Below, piece by piece: positions 8,900 through 18,388 of a stretch of 64,000 nucleotides of DNA (positions are counted from its first letter, which is position 1; each line of letters begins with the position of its first letter). The notes beneath the pieces were generated by a model. It had not been told where the DNA came from, did not search any database, and saw nothing but the letters and a program-made list of their open reading frames with translations. The stretch spans positions 124,001-188,000 of the forward strand of contig JALBYF010000021.1 in NCBI GenBank assembly GCA_023212725.1, in the 5' to 3' direction. Source of the DNA: Tranzscheliella williamsii. Lineage: Eukaryota > Basidiomycota > Ustilaginomycetes > Ustilaginales > Ustilaginaceae. The position numbers and the translations under genes were made by a program.

Positions 8900-11800
8900 A
8901 TGACCTCTCGGATCGCATCAGCCAAGTACGATGGCGCTGCCTCACCACCCCCATTGCCGAAAGCCTGTCGAGATTCTCGCTCCTCGACTCCGGTCAGCAT
9001 GCAACGCTCCTCATCAAATAGCTCTATCCCTACCCTCACCGCTACCCGTCCTACCAGGGGCCCGGCCACTTCTGCTGCTGCTTCCGCATACATCAGGCAC
9101 ACCAGTAGCGCTTCCCGTGCGGCCTTAAAGCCTGGCCTTTGTCCTCCGTCAGCGCGTCCACCTCAGCCTATCAGGGCCCTCGATGCTTGTCAGGATCATC
9201 ACCGCAGCGATTCGGGTCGTTCCAGCGGCTCTTCCCGCTCCAACACCACCACCGACAGCTTCTTTCTGCCACCCCCTGCCTCGCCTGCTCGACGTAGGTT
9301 CAAAGATCTACCTCTCCTTCCTGCTCCTCAGGATGCTCTGTCCGCGCTGCCTTCACGAGCTCTTGGTCTCAGCATCACTGTCCAGCCAGAAGGTACGGAC
9401 AAGCAGCTCCCATCTTCTGCGCTCACTCGAAGTCAGAGTTCTGTCAGCACTACCCCGACAAGCCCCGAAGAGGATGGCTCTCCTCGGGAACGCCAACCTG
9501 TAGACGAGTTCCCCGGCCTCCAACGGGATGATCCTTTTCCCAAGCCTGCAGACGACCTTGGTGAATTCTGGAAGTCAGACTATTCCTATGCTCGCACCTC
9601 CACCGACCATCAGGACACCTCTTTACCGCCCTTGATGCGCTCCAACGCCCCGATTCCTCCGTCTCGATCGCAATCTCTGGACCCATTAGCCGCGCCTCTT
9701 CATTCTGCGAACGGGGATTTGATCGAAGAGAAGGCTTTGCCCGCCATCCACCACCCATCACCTCTTGTGTCCAGCTCATCTATACCTCTAGTGGCTGCCA
9801 ATCTGCGCCAACATGACACTCACTTTTCGCATGTCGCAAGGTCGCCCAAGCGGACCTGCACTACGGTCCAAGAAGATTGTCCTGTTCCTCCTTCGAGAAG
9901 CCATTCCCAAATTCGACTGCTTGCCCCCTTCCCTGACAACGAGCGCCCAGCCGCTCTCTCGCCTGAAGCGAAACCTTGGAGGTCGGCTGGCCGGCTTGTC
10001 GTTGCACAAGCTGCTCCTTATCAATACAGCAGTTCCTCCAGTTCATCCACCTCCATAGTCGCACCAACGCCCCAGCGGAACCGATCCACTTCCAGCCTCT
10101 CCGCCTCCTCTACGCAGGCTGTTTCAGCTCCTGCAAATGCTTCGAAACGATCTTCCACTTCGTCCAGCAGCTCTTTCCGGATGACCCTGTCCAGACAAGC
10201 AAGAAGTATCCGCAACTCCCTGAGTCGTATCCCAACGCAGCATAGCAATCCACAAGCAGGCAAGCACCAAGACATTCTACCTGGCAATGCACATACGAGT
10301 CCACCTGCTGGCCATCAGTCGATCGCCTCCCCGCACTGGAGCCCCGATACCACGGCGTCTCGGCTGTCGCCCTCCAGCTATACTCCGCCACTGTCACTGG
10401 ACCACAGCGACAGTTCTTCTGCCTGGCCACAAGACGGCGGCCTTCCTACAAGTGTCGGTTCCTCTTCACGCACTGCATCCTCCCCTAAGGTGTCGACACC
10501 GTCTAGCAAAGGCCCACCGACCGACCGGGCTCTTCCAAACACGCCTGCGACTGACGATGCATCCCTGGAAGGTAGACTCCAGGCTCAAGCACGCCACACC
10601 TCCAGCAACAAGCATGAAGGCCAGATAGGCACCAAGCCTAAGAATCTAGCCTCTAGAAGGCAAGTCTCGAGCTTCCCAGATCAGGAGGAACGTCCCAAGA
10701 GTCGGATGTCATCCAGATTTACGTTACAATCTGCGAGCTGGTCCAAGACCGTCTCGAACATGAAAGCCAAAAGGACGTCACCCTCGGTCGTTAACAACGC
10801 TGGTTCAGCGGCCAATATCCCGCAACCCGCTGAAAACGATGATGCGCAGATAGCACTAGAGGCACCCTCTGCTTCTGTTCCGTCGACTACGGGATCTCGG
10901 ACAGTGCATCAAGCTCCCACTAGACTCGTCATCCCATCCAACACACTTCCTGATCCTCCTGTTCATGATTCCGAAGTCTCACCGTCATTCGCTGAGATGT
11001 TCGCTTTCCTTAACAGCGAGATCACTTCGCACGATGAATTGAAGCTCACCAAATCTCGGCAAAGGGATGCTGCACTGCTCACGGATCCGGTGTCCAGGTT
11101 CGCTGACAGTGGTGCCGTCACCCAGCTGCAACGCTTGGCAAATCCTCATGGCAAGGTTAAGCCCAGCTGTGTGGATGCAGAGGCAGACCAGCGCAGCCTC
11201 TTGTCCATGTTACAACCGGGAGAGGCAGGTTCAGTCACATCGGTTGCGAAGGAGCGAGATCATACCCTCTTCGACCGGCTTGCAGACTCACCAGAAACCG
11301 TACACAAGACCCTGGCGCTTCCAAGATTACTTGCTCAATCGCCATCGCTCCCCAGTGTGCCGTCCGAATCTGTCGCCACAGTTCGTTCGGGTCATAAGAA
11401 GCAGATGTCGCTCGGGTCCGCCGGCCTCGTTTCCAGGGCCGCAAAGGAAACGTTTACCGATCTAGGTCAGCACAGTGCCGTAGCAACCACCCCAGCCTCC
11501 GATGCTCGAGAAATGACTCGTGCATCGGATGCCTCTAGCGCTCTACCGGTATTTGCCCCTTTGAGAGAAGAGACGAGATTCTTTGACGCTCCGTCCTCAC
11601 CTTTCGCCCGGTCCGACTCAGCCAGCCGCCCCACCACCCCCGGTGACACATCTGGGATCACGACGTTCGCAACTAGTACCGATTTCTTTGATGATCCAAC
11701 CGTGCAGGAGCCGTGCATGGTTGAGGGACCTCCCCCTGCTGATTCAGACATTGCCTCTTCAGCACCGCATCGCCGTCGTCGAGGAACCTCACTGAGTCGA

Positions 11801-14563
11801 GATATCTCTGTTGTCTTTGACCTCTCGAACGCCCAACCAGTAGCTTTTGCCGATAATGAATCCTCTAGTGACAGAGCCAGGAAGTGGCCGACCTCGGATC
11901 TGGCGGCTCAACCTGCGCGGGCAGAAACGTCTATGGGGTTCTCTCTGCGTAACCCCCTCAGACGCGATCGCAAAACATCTGTCTCAAAAGAGACAAGTAG
12001 CTCGACATATGATGGGCCATCGCTCGAGACATCGCCCAGTCAGGACCGACTGCCAACTTCTGCGCTCCAGAGAGCTTCCTCAAACCTTCGACTTAGACGT
12101 TTGACTTCGAGCCCAGAGGCCGCTTCGAACTCAGAAGCTCCCTTGGGGATCCAGTCTGGCGACCTGAAGCGAAGATCGTTCCGAAGCTTCAGCAGTAGCG
12201 TCCTCGCACCCACGAAAAGTTCGCTGGCCCGCAGTGCACCTGCCGCGAGGCAAGATTCCGGCACCCGATTTCGGGCAGCGTCGTCAACGGTACTAGAGCT
12301 CGAACGGGAGCCTTCAAAATCTCCACAGCGTATTATTCACCCCCCTTCGTCGTTTCGAGCATCGAAGTCTCATTCCAAGAGCGAAAGTCTGGCTCTGTCA
12401 ACCTCTCAGCAGCCAAAGCACTCGGTAGCAGGCTCCCATGGTAGAAGTCAATCTTTACGTCAAGCCTCGCCGCCAACGATGAGTCGGTATGTCTCGACAG
12501 ACGAGGCGAGATCGACCGTACAACGACGGGTAGCGAATGCGCTTGCCACCAAGGAAACCAAGCTCACCCAACCCAGATCTACGTCGGATCGGTCTGCAAT
12601 GTCTGGTTCCTCTACCCTCTCTGGCGCCTCCTCGGAAACGGTCACTCGGACGTCTGGCATGGAGAACGGTAGCCCTGCGGCGAATGGACATAGTGCGACG
12701 GAAAGCAGCTGGACGGTACACCGACGACGGACGCTCAGCAAGCCGGTCTTAAGTCCGCTCCAGACATCTGTGCCTCGTAACGAGCCTCCTGCCCGGCCTT
12801 CAACCGCTATGGATTTCCGAAGCCGATCCAACCCTAACCGCAAATCGAGCCAGCCGACGCTCGACATGGTTGATGATCTCGAATTTTTGGAGGCCTTGGA
12901 GCGGGTGCGCTCGCTGCACCGGGAAAGGATCCAAGCGCAGGCTGTAGAGGTCGAAAAGCACTCCAGACTGGCGAAGCTTGGCCTAGTCTCTGATCATAAT
13001 CTCAAGACAAAGATCTCGAACCCGCTTTCGGACGATCAGGAAGACCAACACGCTGAGCAAGGCAGTAAACCGTGCAGCAAGGCCAACCAAGCGCCACAGC
13101 CCCTTTCCTCGGCTCTACGACACAAGCGATCTGCCAGCGCTGATGCCAAATTCGGCGGCTCGGAGATGCGCGCGGCAGTGGAGCCTGCTTCCCGCGACGT
13201 CGACAAAATTCAGAAGGATATTGTGCGCGCCTATGTTGAGAAGACACCCGTCCCGGTGCTGCCTACTTCGGGCTTGGAATGGGGCGTCGGCAAGGCGAGC
13301 GGCAAGCTGCATGACGGCGCTTTTGTCAATGACGACGACTGGAAGAAAGAGGTGAAAGCGCTCTTCTTGATACGAGAGCTGGTACAGACGGAGAGGAGCT
13401 ATGCGCGACACCTCAGCAGTCTGCTCAGCGTTGTGCGCTTGGTAAACCCGGCAGGAGGCGCAACGGCGGCCATGACGCTAAAACGAAAGTCGACTGGCAA
13501 TCTCTTCAACTCTTACACACCCTCGAGCTTCAACAAGGCAGCCTCTGCTGCCAGCAGACCCAGCCATATCGACTGCTTGCGCACCTATCTGCCACAGCTG
13601 ATTGCTCTCAGCCGTGGGCTGATTCAGCGGGTTGAGGAAAACCCGACCAGCGCAGGCGTCGGCGCCGCCTTTGAAGCGCTGTCTACACAGTTGCAGACCA
13701 TTTTCGTCAGCTGGAGCGGCGAGATTTCACGGACTATGGCCGAGCTTCGCCTTTGTGAGGGTGCCAAGGGCAAGTCTGCCTACAAGTTGGGTCTGGTGCC
13801 ATTGCTCCCACCCGAACAGACCGAGGTCGGTGCTACATCGACCGCCCTTTCTACAGCGGGACCCCTGCCGCCCCAGCATCGGCGAAGAATGTCGACGGCG
13901 ACGCTAAAGATGACTTCTTTGACGCGTCCCGTTTCTCCTAGTCGCGACATGGCCGCCCACTCGAGCGCTGCCTCTGCGTCGCCAGCTGGCGAAACTATTC
14001 CGGCAAAGCGAAGCAGCAAACGGCGCAGCACGGTCACCAGCGCCAGCTTTATCGCTCCTCGCGTTCCTGGCCTGGTCAAAGCGGGCGTCACGGCAAATGT
14101 GCATCCTTCTGACCCCTCTGCCGGGCCTGCGGCTGGACTGCCCAGCTCCGTCACGACATCAAGATTGGGCAGCCACTCTCGGAGTTCATCAGCGCTGGTG
14201 ACGCCGCTTCCGACGCCGACGTCGACGAGGGGCGCCACGCCGTGGACGTCGCTGACGACACCGGGTGATGCGTCTAGCATGACGGCGCCGGGCACGGGCA
14301 GCGGTGCAACCAAGTGCCTGAGCGCGATGGACATCGTGATCATGCCCACGCAGCGCATCCCGCGCTACGGCCTGATGCTGCGCGACCTGCTGCGCAACAC
14401 GCCGCCCGAGTCACTTTCCCACGCGCGCGTCCAACGTGCGCTCGGCACCATCCAGAACCTCGCCATGCTCTGCGACGCCGCCTCACCGCAGCCGGCCGCC
14501 TCTGCATCCGTTCTGGCCCCCCCGCTGCCTTCCGCCGCCGCGGGCTTCCCGGACCGGCGCTAG
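8900..14563 (+). CDS. Rho guanine nucleotide exchange factor with C-terminal split DH domain (1,887 aa)
   Basis: Single exon. The open frame extends to a TTG at 8816, but the first in-frame ATG is at 8900. Residues 1 to ~1330 are Ser/Thr/Pro-rich and probably disordered, typical of a phosphoregulated scaffold. A short helix (~1340-1365, LEFLEALERVRSLHRERI) precedes the DH domain. DH begins at ~1483 with KALFLIRELVQTERSYARHL (CR1), continues with a CR2-like helix, and resumes at ~1814 with IMPTQRIPRYGLMLRDLL (CR3) and a final helix ending at 14563. Between these parts lies a ~170-residue Ser/Thr-rich insertion. No PH domain follows; the protein ends about 20 residues after DH. It should activate a Rho/Cdc42-type GTPase in polarity or cytokinesis; which GTPase is unknown. 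Confidence 0.82.
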   Translation: MTSRIASAKYDGAASPPPLPKACRDSRSSTPVSMQRSSSNSSIPTLTATRPTRGPATSAAASAYIRHTSSASRAALKPGLCPPSARPPQPIRALDACQDHHRSDSGRSSGSSRSNTTTDSFFLPPPASPARRRFKDLPLLPAPQDALSALPSRALGLSITVQPEGTDKQLPSSALTRSQSSVSTTPTSPEEDGSPRERQPVDEFPGLQRDDPFPKPADDLGEFWKSDYSYARTSTDHQDTSLPPLMRSNAPIPPSRSQSLDPLAAPLHSANGDLIEEKALPAIHHPSPLVSSSSIPLVAANLRQHDTHFSHVARSPKRTCTTVQEDCPVPPSRSHSQIRLLAPFPDNERPAALSPEAKPWRSAGRLVVAQAAPYQYSSSSSSSTSIVAPTPQRNRSTSSLSASSTQAVSAPANASKRSSTSSSSSFRMTLSRQARSIRNSLSRIPTQHSNPQAGKHQDILPGNAHTSPPAGHQSIASPHWSPDTTASRLSPSSYTPPLSLDHSDSSSAWPQDGGLPTSVGSSSRTASSPKVSTPSSKGPPTDRALPNTPATDDASLEGRLQAQARHTSSNKHEGQIGTKPKNLASRRQVSSFPDQEERPKSRMSSRFTLQSASWSKTVSNMKAKRTSPSVVNNAGSAANIPQPAENDDAQIALEAPSASVPSTTGSRTVHQAPTRLVIPSNTLPDPPVHDSEVSPSFAEMFAFLNSEITSHDELKLTKSRQRDAALLTDPVSRFADSGAVTQLQRLANPHGKVKPSCVDAEADQRSLLSMLQPGEAGSVTSVAKERDHTLFDRLADSPETVHKTLALPRLLAQSPSLPSVPSESVATVRSGHKKQMSLGSAGLVSRAAKETFTDLGQHSAVATTPASDAREMTRASDASSALPVFAPLREETRFFDAPSSPFARSDSASRPTTPGDTSGITTFATSTDFFDDPTVQEPCMVEGPPPADSDIASSAPHRRRRGTSLSRDISVVFDLSNAQPVAFADNESSSDRARKWPTSDLAAQPARAETSMGFSLRNPLRRDRKTSVSKETSSSTYDGPSLETSPSQDRLPTSALQRASSNLRLRRLTSSPEAASNSEAPLGIQSGDLKRRSFRSFSSSVLAPTKSSLARSAPAARQDSGTRFRAASSTVLELEREPSKSPQRIIHPPSSFRASKSHSKSESLALSTSQQPKHSVAGSHGRSQSLRQASPPTMSRYVSTDEARSTVQRRVANALATKETKLTQPRSTSDRSAMSGSSTLSGASSETVTRTSGMENGSPAANGHSATESSWTVHRRRTLSKPVLSPLQTSVPRNEPPARPSTAMDFRSRSNPNRKSSQPTLDMVDDLEFLEALERVRSLHRERIQAQAVEVEKHSRLAKLGLVSDHNLKTKISNPLSDDQEDQHAEQGSKPCSKANQAPQPLSSALRHKRSASADAKFGGSEMRAAVEPASRDVDKIQKDIVRAYVEKTPVPVLPTSGLEWGVGKASGKLHDGAFVNDDDWKKEVKALFLIRELVQTERSYARHLSSLLSVVRLVNPAGGATAAMTLKRKSTGNLFNSYTPSSFNKAASAASRPSHIDCLRTYLPQLIALSRGLIQRVEENPTSAGVGAAFEALSTQLQTIFVSWSGEISRTMAELRLCEGAKGKSAYKLGLVPLLPPEQTEVGATSTALSTAGPLPPQHRRRMSTATLKMTSLTRPVSPSRDMAAHSSAASASPAGETIPAKRSSKRRSTVTSASFIAPRVPGLVKAGVTANVHPSDPSAGPAAGLPSSVTTSRLGSHSRSSSALVTPLPTPTSTRGATPWTSLTTPGDASSMTAPGTGSGATKCLSAMDIVIMPTQRIPRYGLMLRDLLRNTPPESLSHARVQRALGTIQNLAMLCDAASPQPAASASVLAPPLPSAAAGFPDRR

Positions 14564-14784
14564 GCGCATCATGCCCCGGACCTTTGCTCTACGCGACCGC
14601 TGTCCCGCTCCGGCTTTATTTGATCCTCCCCCATTCGTACTGTATTTCTAGACATGGTTGGCCCTACACCGCCCGCCCGCATAGGCACGGCATGCATAGT
14701 CCCGATTGCATCTACATGGGCGCACGATGAGTGCGCAAGAGCGGCACTATAGATGAGGGTTGGCTGTGGCTGCGCAGGGGCTGC

Positions 14785-15298
14785 CTAAGCGGCTTCCTGC
14801 TGCTGGCGGACGCTGGAGAAGATGTCTCTGAGGTGGGCCTGGGCTTCGTCGCCCTGTTTCTGGAGGTACTGTTGGGGCGGAGGCTGAGGTCAGCGGGATG
14901 ACCTGGCAGAGCGAGGGAGGGGATGCGAGCGTACCTTTTGCTTTTTGGCGAGGGCGTCGATGTCAGCGGTGAGGGTGGCGTGTTTGTCTGTGAGTTCGGT
15001 GAGCAGGGCGGGTTGGCTCTCGTGCATGAACCTGGGGGATGGTGCGCGGGTGTGGATGTCAGCAGGAGTAGTTTGGGCAAGGGGGAGGGGGGACTTACAT
15101 GCGGCCGACGGCGCGGTAGAAGGGGGTGGCAGGGGGGAGGGCGCGGAGCTCGGCGAGGGCGAGGGCGTGCAGCTTGGCGTCGCGCTCGCGCGCGGTGCGC
15201 TGCGCGCGCACCGCCGCCAGCTCCTGCTCGGCCGCATACACCCGCCCGCGCACCGTCTCCAGCACCTTCCGCAGCGTCTCGTCCCGCACCCCCGACAT
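14785..15298 (-). CDS. PFD1: Prefoldin subunit 1
   Basis: Three exons, complement(14785..14868, 14935..15031, 15099..15298), give 126 residues, matching the usual ~120 of prefoldin beta-type subunits. Donors are GTAAGT and GTACGC; acceptors are CAG. Exon 1 encodes the first coiled-coil helix (MSGVRDETLRKVLETVRGRV) and ends at the turn with FYRAVGRM. Exon 2 resumes FMHESQPALLTELTDKH, the beta-hairpin to second helix transition typical of PFD1 (xGRMF). Exon 3 closes the second helix (YLQKQGDEAQAHLRDIF). Prefoldin is a cytosolic hexameric co-chaperone that delivers unfolded actin and tubulin to the CCT chaperonin. It lies 263 bp downstream of AIM18, in the same direction. Confidence 0.82.
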
Positions 15299-15561
15299 GG
15301 CAGCAGCTATCCAACCAACAAACGGGTAGCCAATACCCAACTCCGAGCAGATGGAGGTGCAGAAGCACAACTCCGCCGCAATCCCAAGCCAGCTTCGAGG
15401 TCAAGTCAGACCAACCCGCTTGGCATCCATCACGTGCACATCGCGATGTTAGATTCGCTACTCAACACCACTTCTACTTGCCCTCCCACACTCGTCCGGG
15501 TCAACATTCCCAGCCCAGGCTAGAGCCGGATGCCGGCGGCGCGCGGTGGAGATGCATGTGA

Positions 15562-16651
15562 TTACGGGAGCTTGGGCTGCGGCAGCTTGTGGAAACCCTG
15601 CTGCACGGACTGCTTGAACTGTGGACGGGGGAGGTGAGCACGCGGGCGGTGTGGGAGGCAGGGACAGGGGGACACTTACCGGCGTGCTGATTTCGCCGAC
15701 GTCGGCAAAATAGGCGAGGAGGAGTTCACGGGCGACGGTGAAGGAGGTGTCGGGGGTGGGCAGCTGTGGGTCGTCGGCGGGCGGGTCGGTGGGCTGGCCG
15801 AAGACGGTTCCGTTGTAGTGGAACTGGAGTGCGGCAGGGCGGGACGGGGTGGGGGGTAGGACGACGAGGTCGAGCGGGGAGCCCTTGGGGACGGACCCGC
15901 GCGGGAACGAGTCCTTGATCTGGGTGACGGCGTGGTGGAAGTGGGCCTCTGTGGGGGCGGGGGCTTGGAGGGTGCCGAGTTTGAGCGCGCGCTTGAGCCG
16001 CGCGTGCAGCGCGCGGAGGAATCCGTCGCGGAGATGCTGGAAGTCGGTGCTGCGCACGGGCACGATGCGGACAACAGCGGTGGCCCCGCCGTCGAGCAGC
16101 GCCTTGATGCGCTGCTCCAGCGAGGCGCCACCCTCGCTGGCGGACTGGGCAAGATAATCGCCCAGCTTCGCCTCGTCGAGGTACAGCGCGGCGACGTAGA
16201 CTCGGACGCGGAGGAACGAGACCGTCCGCACGCCCCACCCGACGAGGCGCAGACCGCTTGCCGCCGACACGCCCGCGGGCGGCGCAAGGTAGACCGGCAG
16301 CGCCAGTCCCGTATCGCGATCCACCACAAACTCCTCCCCCCTACCCACCGTCACCGGCGCCGCCCCCACCGGCGCGGCATCCAGCCAAACAACCTCCCTC
16401 GTCGCGTAGAAGGAAAGCATCCCGGCCACACCGGCGGCAAGAGTCATCCATCCTGCTGCCCCGCCCCCCTTGCGCCACCCGCCGCGCGTCCGTCCAGCCA
16501 GCGTAGACGCAAAAAAGGCCGGAGGCAGCCGCGCCGGCGCCGGCAACCGTCGCACCGAGGGAAAGGACCTGGAGAAGGTGAAAGCGGCGGAACCCGTCGA
16601 CCATCGACTCGCCGCTAAACCTGCTGCGGTCAACTTGCGTGTTGGCGCCAT
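15562..16651 (-). CDS. AIM18: AIM18-like mitochondrial chalcone-isomerase-fold protein
   Basis: Two exons, complement(15562..15618, 15680..16651), 342 residues. The last exon was found from a GTAAGT donor after GEISTP and a CACAG acceptor; it adds FKQSVQQGFHKLPQPKLP and a stop. Reading through instead gives an unrelated low-complexity tail. The N-terminus (MAPTRKLTAAGLAASRW) is a likely mitochondrial presequence, followed by one hydrophobic segment (GWMTLAAGVAGMLSFYA). The body has the chalcone-isomerase-like pattern seen in fungal AIM18/AIM46: LVGWGVRTVSFLRVRVYVAALYL, then VRIVPVRSTDFQHLRDGF. These proteins are inner-membrane associated and have no proven enzymatic role. An in-frame TTG-led extension upstream was not used. 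Confidence 0.8.
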
Positions 16652-16836
16652 CGGTGGTTGCGGTGAGTGCCCAAGGCAGTGCTTGACGTGAAGCAAAGCG
16701 TCTTCTGAGAAGGAGTGAAAGGTCAACACGGAGAAGGAGGCATGTTAAGTCGCACGTGCGATACGTCCACCGCAAACGGTCTAACAGTTTGCTTTGCGTC
16801 CATGCAGTAATAGATGGTGAGCACAACAAGTAAATT
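16652..16836. other. Upstream spacer of AIM18 and 5S rRNA
   Basis: Short spacer between the AIM18 start codon and the 5S gene. It should carry the AIM18 promoter. No further feature seen. Confidence 0.4.
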
Positions 16837-16954
16837 ATCTGCGGCCATAGAACCTTGAAAGCACCGCATCCCGTCCGATCTGCGAAGTTAAGCAAGGTAT
16901 CGCCTAGTCAGTACTGCGGTGGGGGACCACGCGGGAATCCTAGGTGCTGCAGTT
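16837..16954 (+). rRNA. 5S ribosomal RNA
   Basis: A 118-nt stretch matches eukaryotic 5S rRNA throughout. It opens ATCTGCGGCCATAG, then carries GAAAGCACCGCATCCCGTCC, the A-box/loop region GATCTGCGAAGTTAAGC, and the C-box GGTGGGGGACCACGCGGGAA, and ends GGTGCTGCAGTT. The 5' and 3' ends pair as helix I. Two T-runs follow within 12 nt (TTTT, then TTTTT), a normal Pol III terminator. No 18S/28S sequence is nearby, so this is a dispersed 5S gene between the protein genes AIM18 and GNA1. Confidence 0.93.
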
Positions 16955-16957
16955 CTC

Positions 16958-16967
16958 TTTTGTTTTT
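16958..16967 (+). terminator. Pol III T-run terminator of the 5S gene
   Basis: TTTT then G then TTTTT starts 4 nt after the mature 3' end of the 5S rRNA, the expected position of an RNA polymerase III terminator. Confidence 0.75.
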
Positions 16968-17516
16968 GCTGGCGGTAGTCTTGCGTCACAGCTCGACCGA
17001 GAGAGTGTCACCATTGCGGCGAAGGGATGGTGGATTCTGTGGCTCGCTCTGCACGCTCTATGCGTCAAGGGCTCATGCAGGCTAAGGGGGACCGCATCGA
17101 TGCGCGCCTTTCGGGCGATTTTCTACACGCCGCGTTCAACAATTCCTCACCCTTTTTGGAGCGAACCAACACTAAACAACACTCACAGTCACTCACACTC
17201 CCATTCACATGTACAACTAACTACACTCGCAACACTTACTGCCACACAGCAGCTGTCTGGAGACACCCTGCACAGCTTGGCCTGCGCTGGATGGTTGCGT
17301 GTCTGTAACCGGCAGCTGCCTCTGTTAGCCACTCCACAGTCTACCTTCTCAGCTGCCTCTTGGTCCGCCACCAAGCGCCCTTCCACCGCTGTCTGCTCTC
17401 CGCCTTCGCGCCAACAGGTCCAGTCTGGCAACCGTCGCCGGCCTGTTCACCCGTTCGCCCGTTCGTTCGTACTTCCGCACAGCGTCCTGCGTGCTGCATC
17501 CGCGCCAAGGCCAGAC
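16968..17516. other. GNA1 upstream region
   Basis: About 550 bp before the GNA1 start codon. It contains a CACTCACAGTCACTCACACTC-type run with CATTCAC at 17202-17208, resembling the run at 8045-8086. It is pyrimidine-rich toward the ATG. No separate gene is supported. Confidence 0.45.
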
Positions 17517-18237
17517 ATGCCCACTTCCACATCCGTCCTGACGCCCGACTCCGAGCTCAGGCTCGCCTTCGACCCTTCGTTGATACCCCAGGAAATCAAG
17601 GACCGTCTGCCAGACGAGATCCACGTGAGTCTACCCACTGACCGCCATCGCAAACGCGACTGCTGGACTGACCCAACACTCTGCTGCTTCCCGAACTGGA
17701 TCTTGCCCTTGCCGCTCCCTTAGGTGCGCCCACTGGCGAGCGATGACTACCACAGGGGCCATCTTCGCGTGCTTGCCGACCTCACCAAGGCGCCCGATAT
17801 CGGTGTCCAGGCATGGCAAAAGCAGTTCGTCGCTCTGCTAGCACGCCCAGATACCTACTACCCCATTGTCTTCCTCGACCGCCAGACCGACCAGATCGTC
17901 GCCTGCGGCACCATCTTTGTCGAGCTCAAGTTCCTCCGCAACAGTGGCATTGTAGGCCATATCGAGGACATTGTCGTCCACAAGGACGGCCAGGGTAAAG
18001 GCCTCGGCAAGCGCATCATCGACGTCCTCACCGCCGTTGGCAAAGCAGCAGGCTGCTACAAGGTCATCCTAGACTGCAGTCCCGAGAACGTCGGTACGTA
18101 CCCCCGCCCGCGCCCTCCCCTTTTCAGCTCCGTAGACTGACAACGCTGCCGTTTCCCCTCACTCATCCCGCGCAGCCTTCTACGAAAAGTGCAGCTATCA
18201 CAAGGCCGGCGAGCAGATGGCCAAGTACTTTACTTGA
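17517..18237 (+). CDS. GNA1: Glucosamine 6-phosphate N-acetyltransferase
   Basis: Three exons, 17517..17624, 17724..18093 and 18176..18237, 179 residues. Donors are GTGAGT and GTACGT; acceptors are TAG and CAG, and frames match at both joins (PDEIH|VRPL, ENV|AFYEKCSYHKAG). The GNAT fold is clear: VRPLASDDYHRGHLRVLADL, IVACGTIFVELKFLRNSGIVGHIEDIVV, the acetyl-CoA loop GQGKGLGKRII, and the C-terminal LDCSPENVAFYEKCSY. The enzyme acetylates glucosamine-6-phosphate in the UDP-GlcNAc pathway, which feeds chitin, N-glycan and GPI synthesis. Length agrees with yeast Gna1 (159) plus a short N-terminal extension. Confidence 0.95.
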
Positions 18238-18388
18238 TCCCTTCTTCGATCTCAGGCCGATTTCGCGCCGGCCGTGCATGCGGTAATCACGATTGAGGTG
18301 GCCCATTCCTATAGAATGCAGCTCCGTCCTGTTGTACATTGTTCCCTTTTTGCAGGGCATGGGGCGTGTGTCTGTGCCAGCGCGTGGC

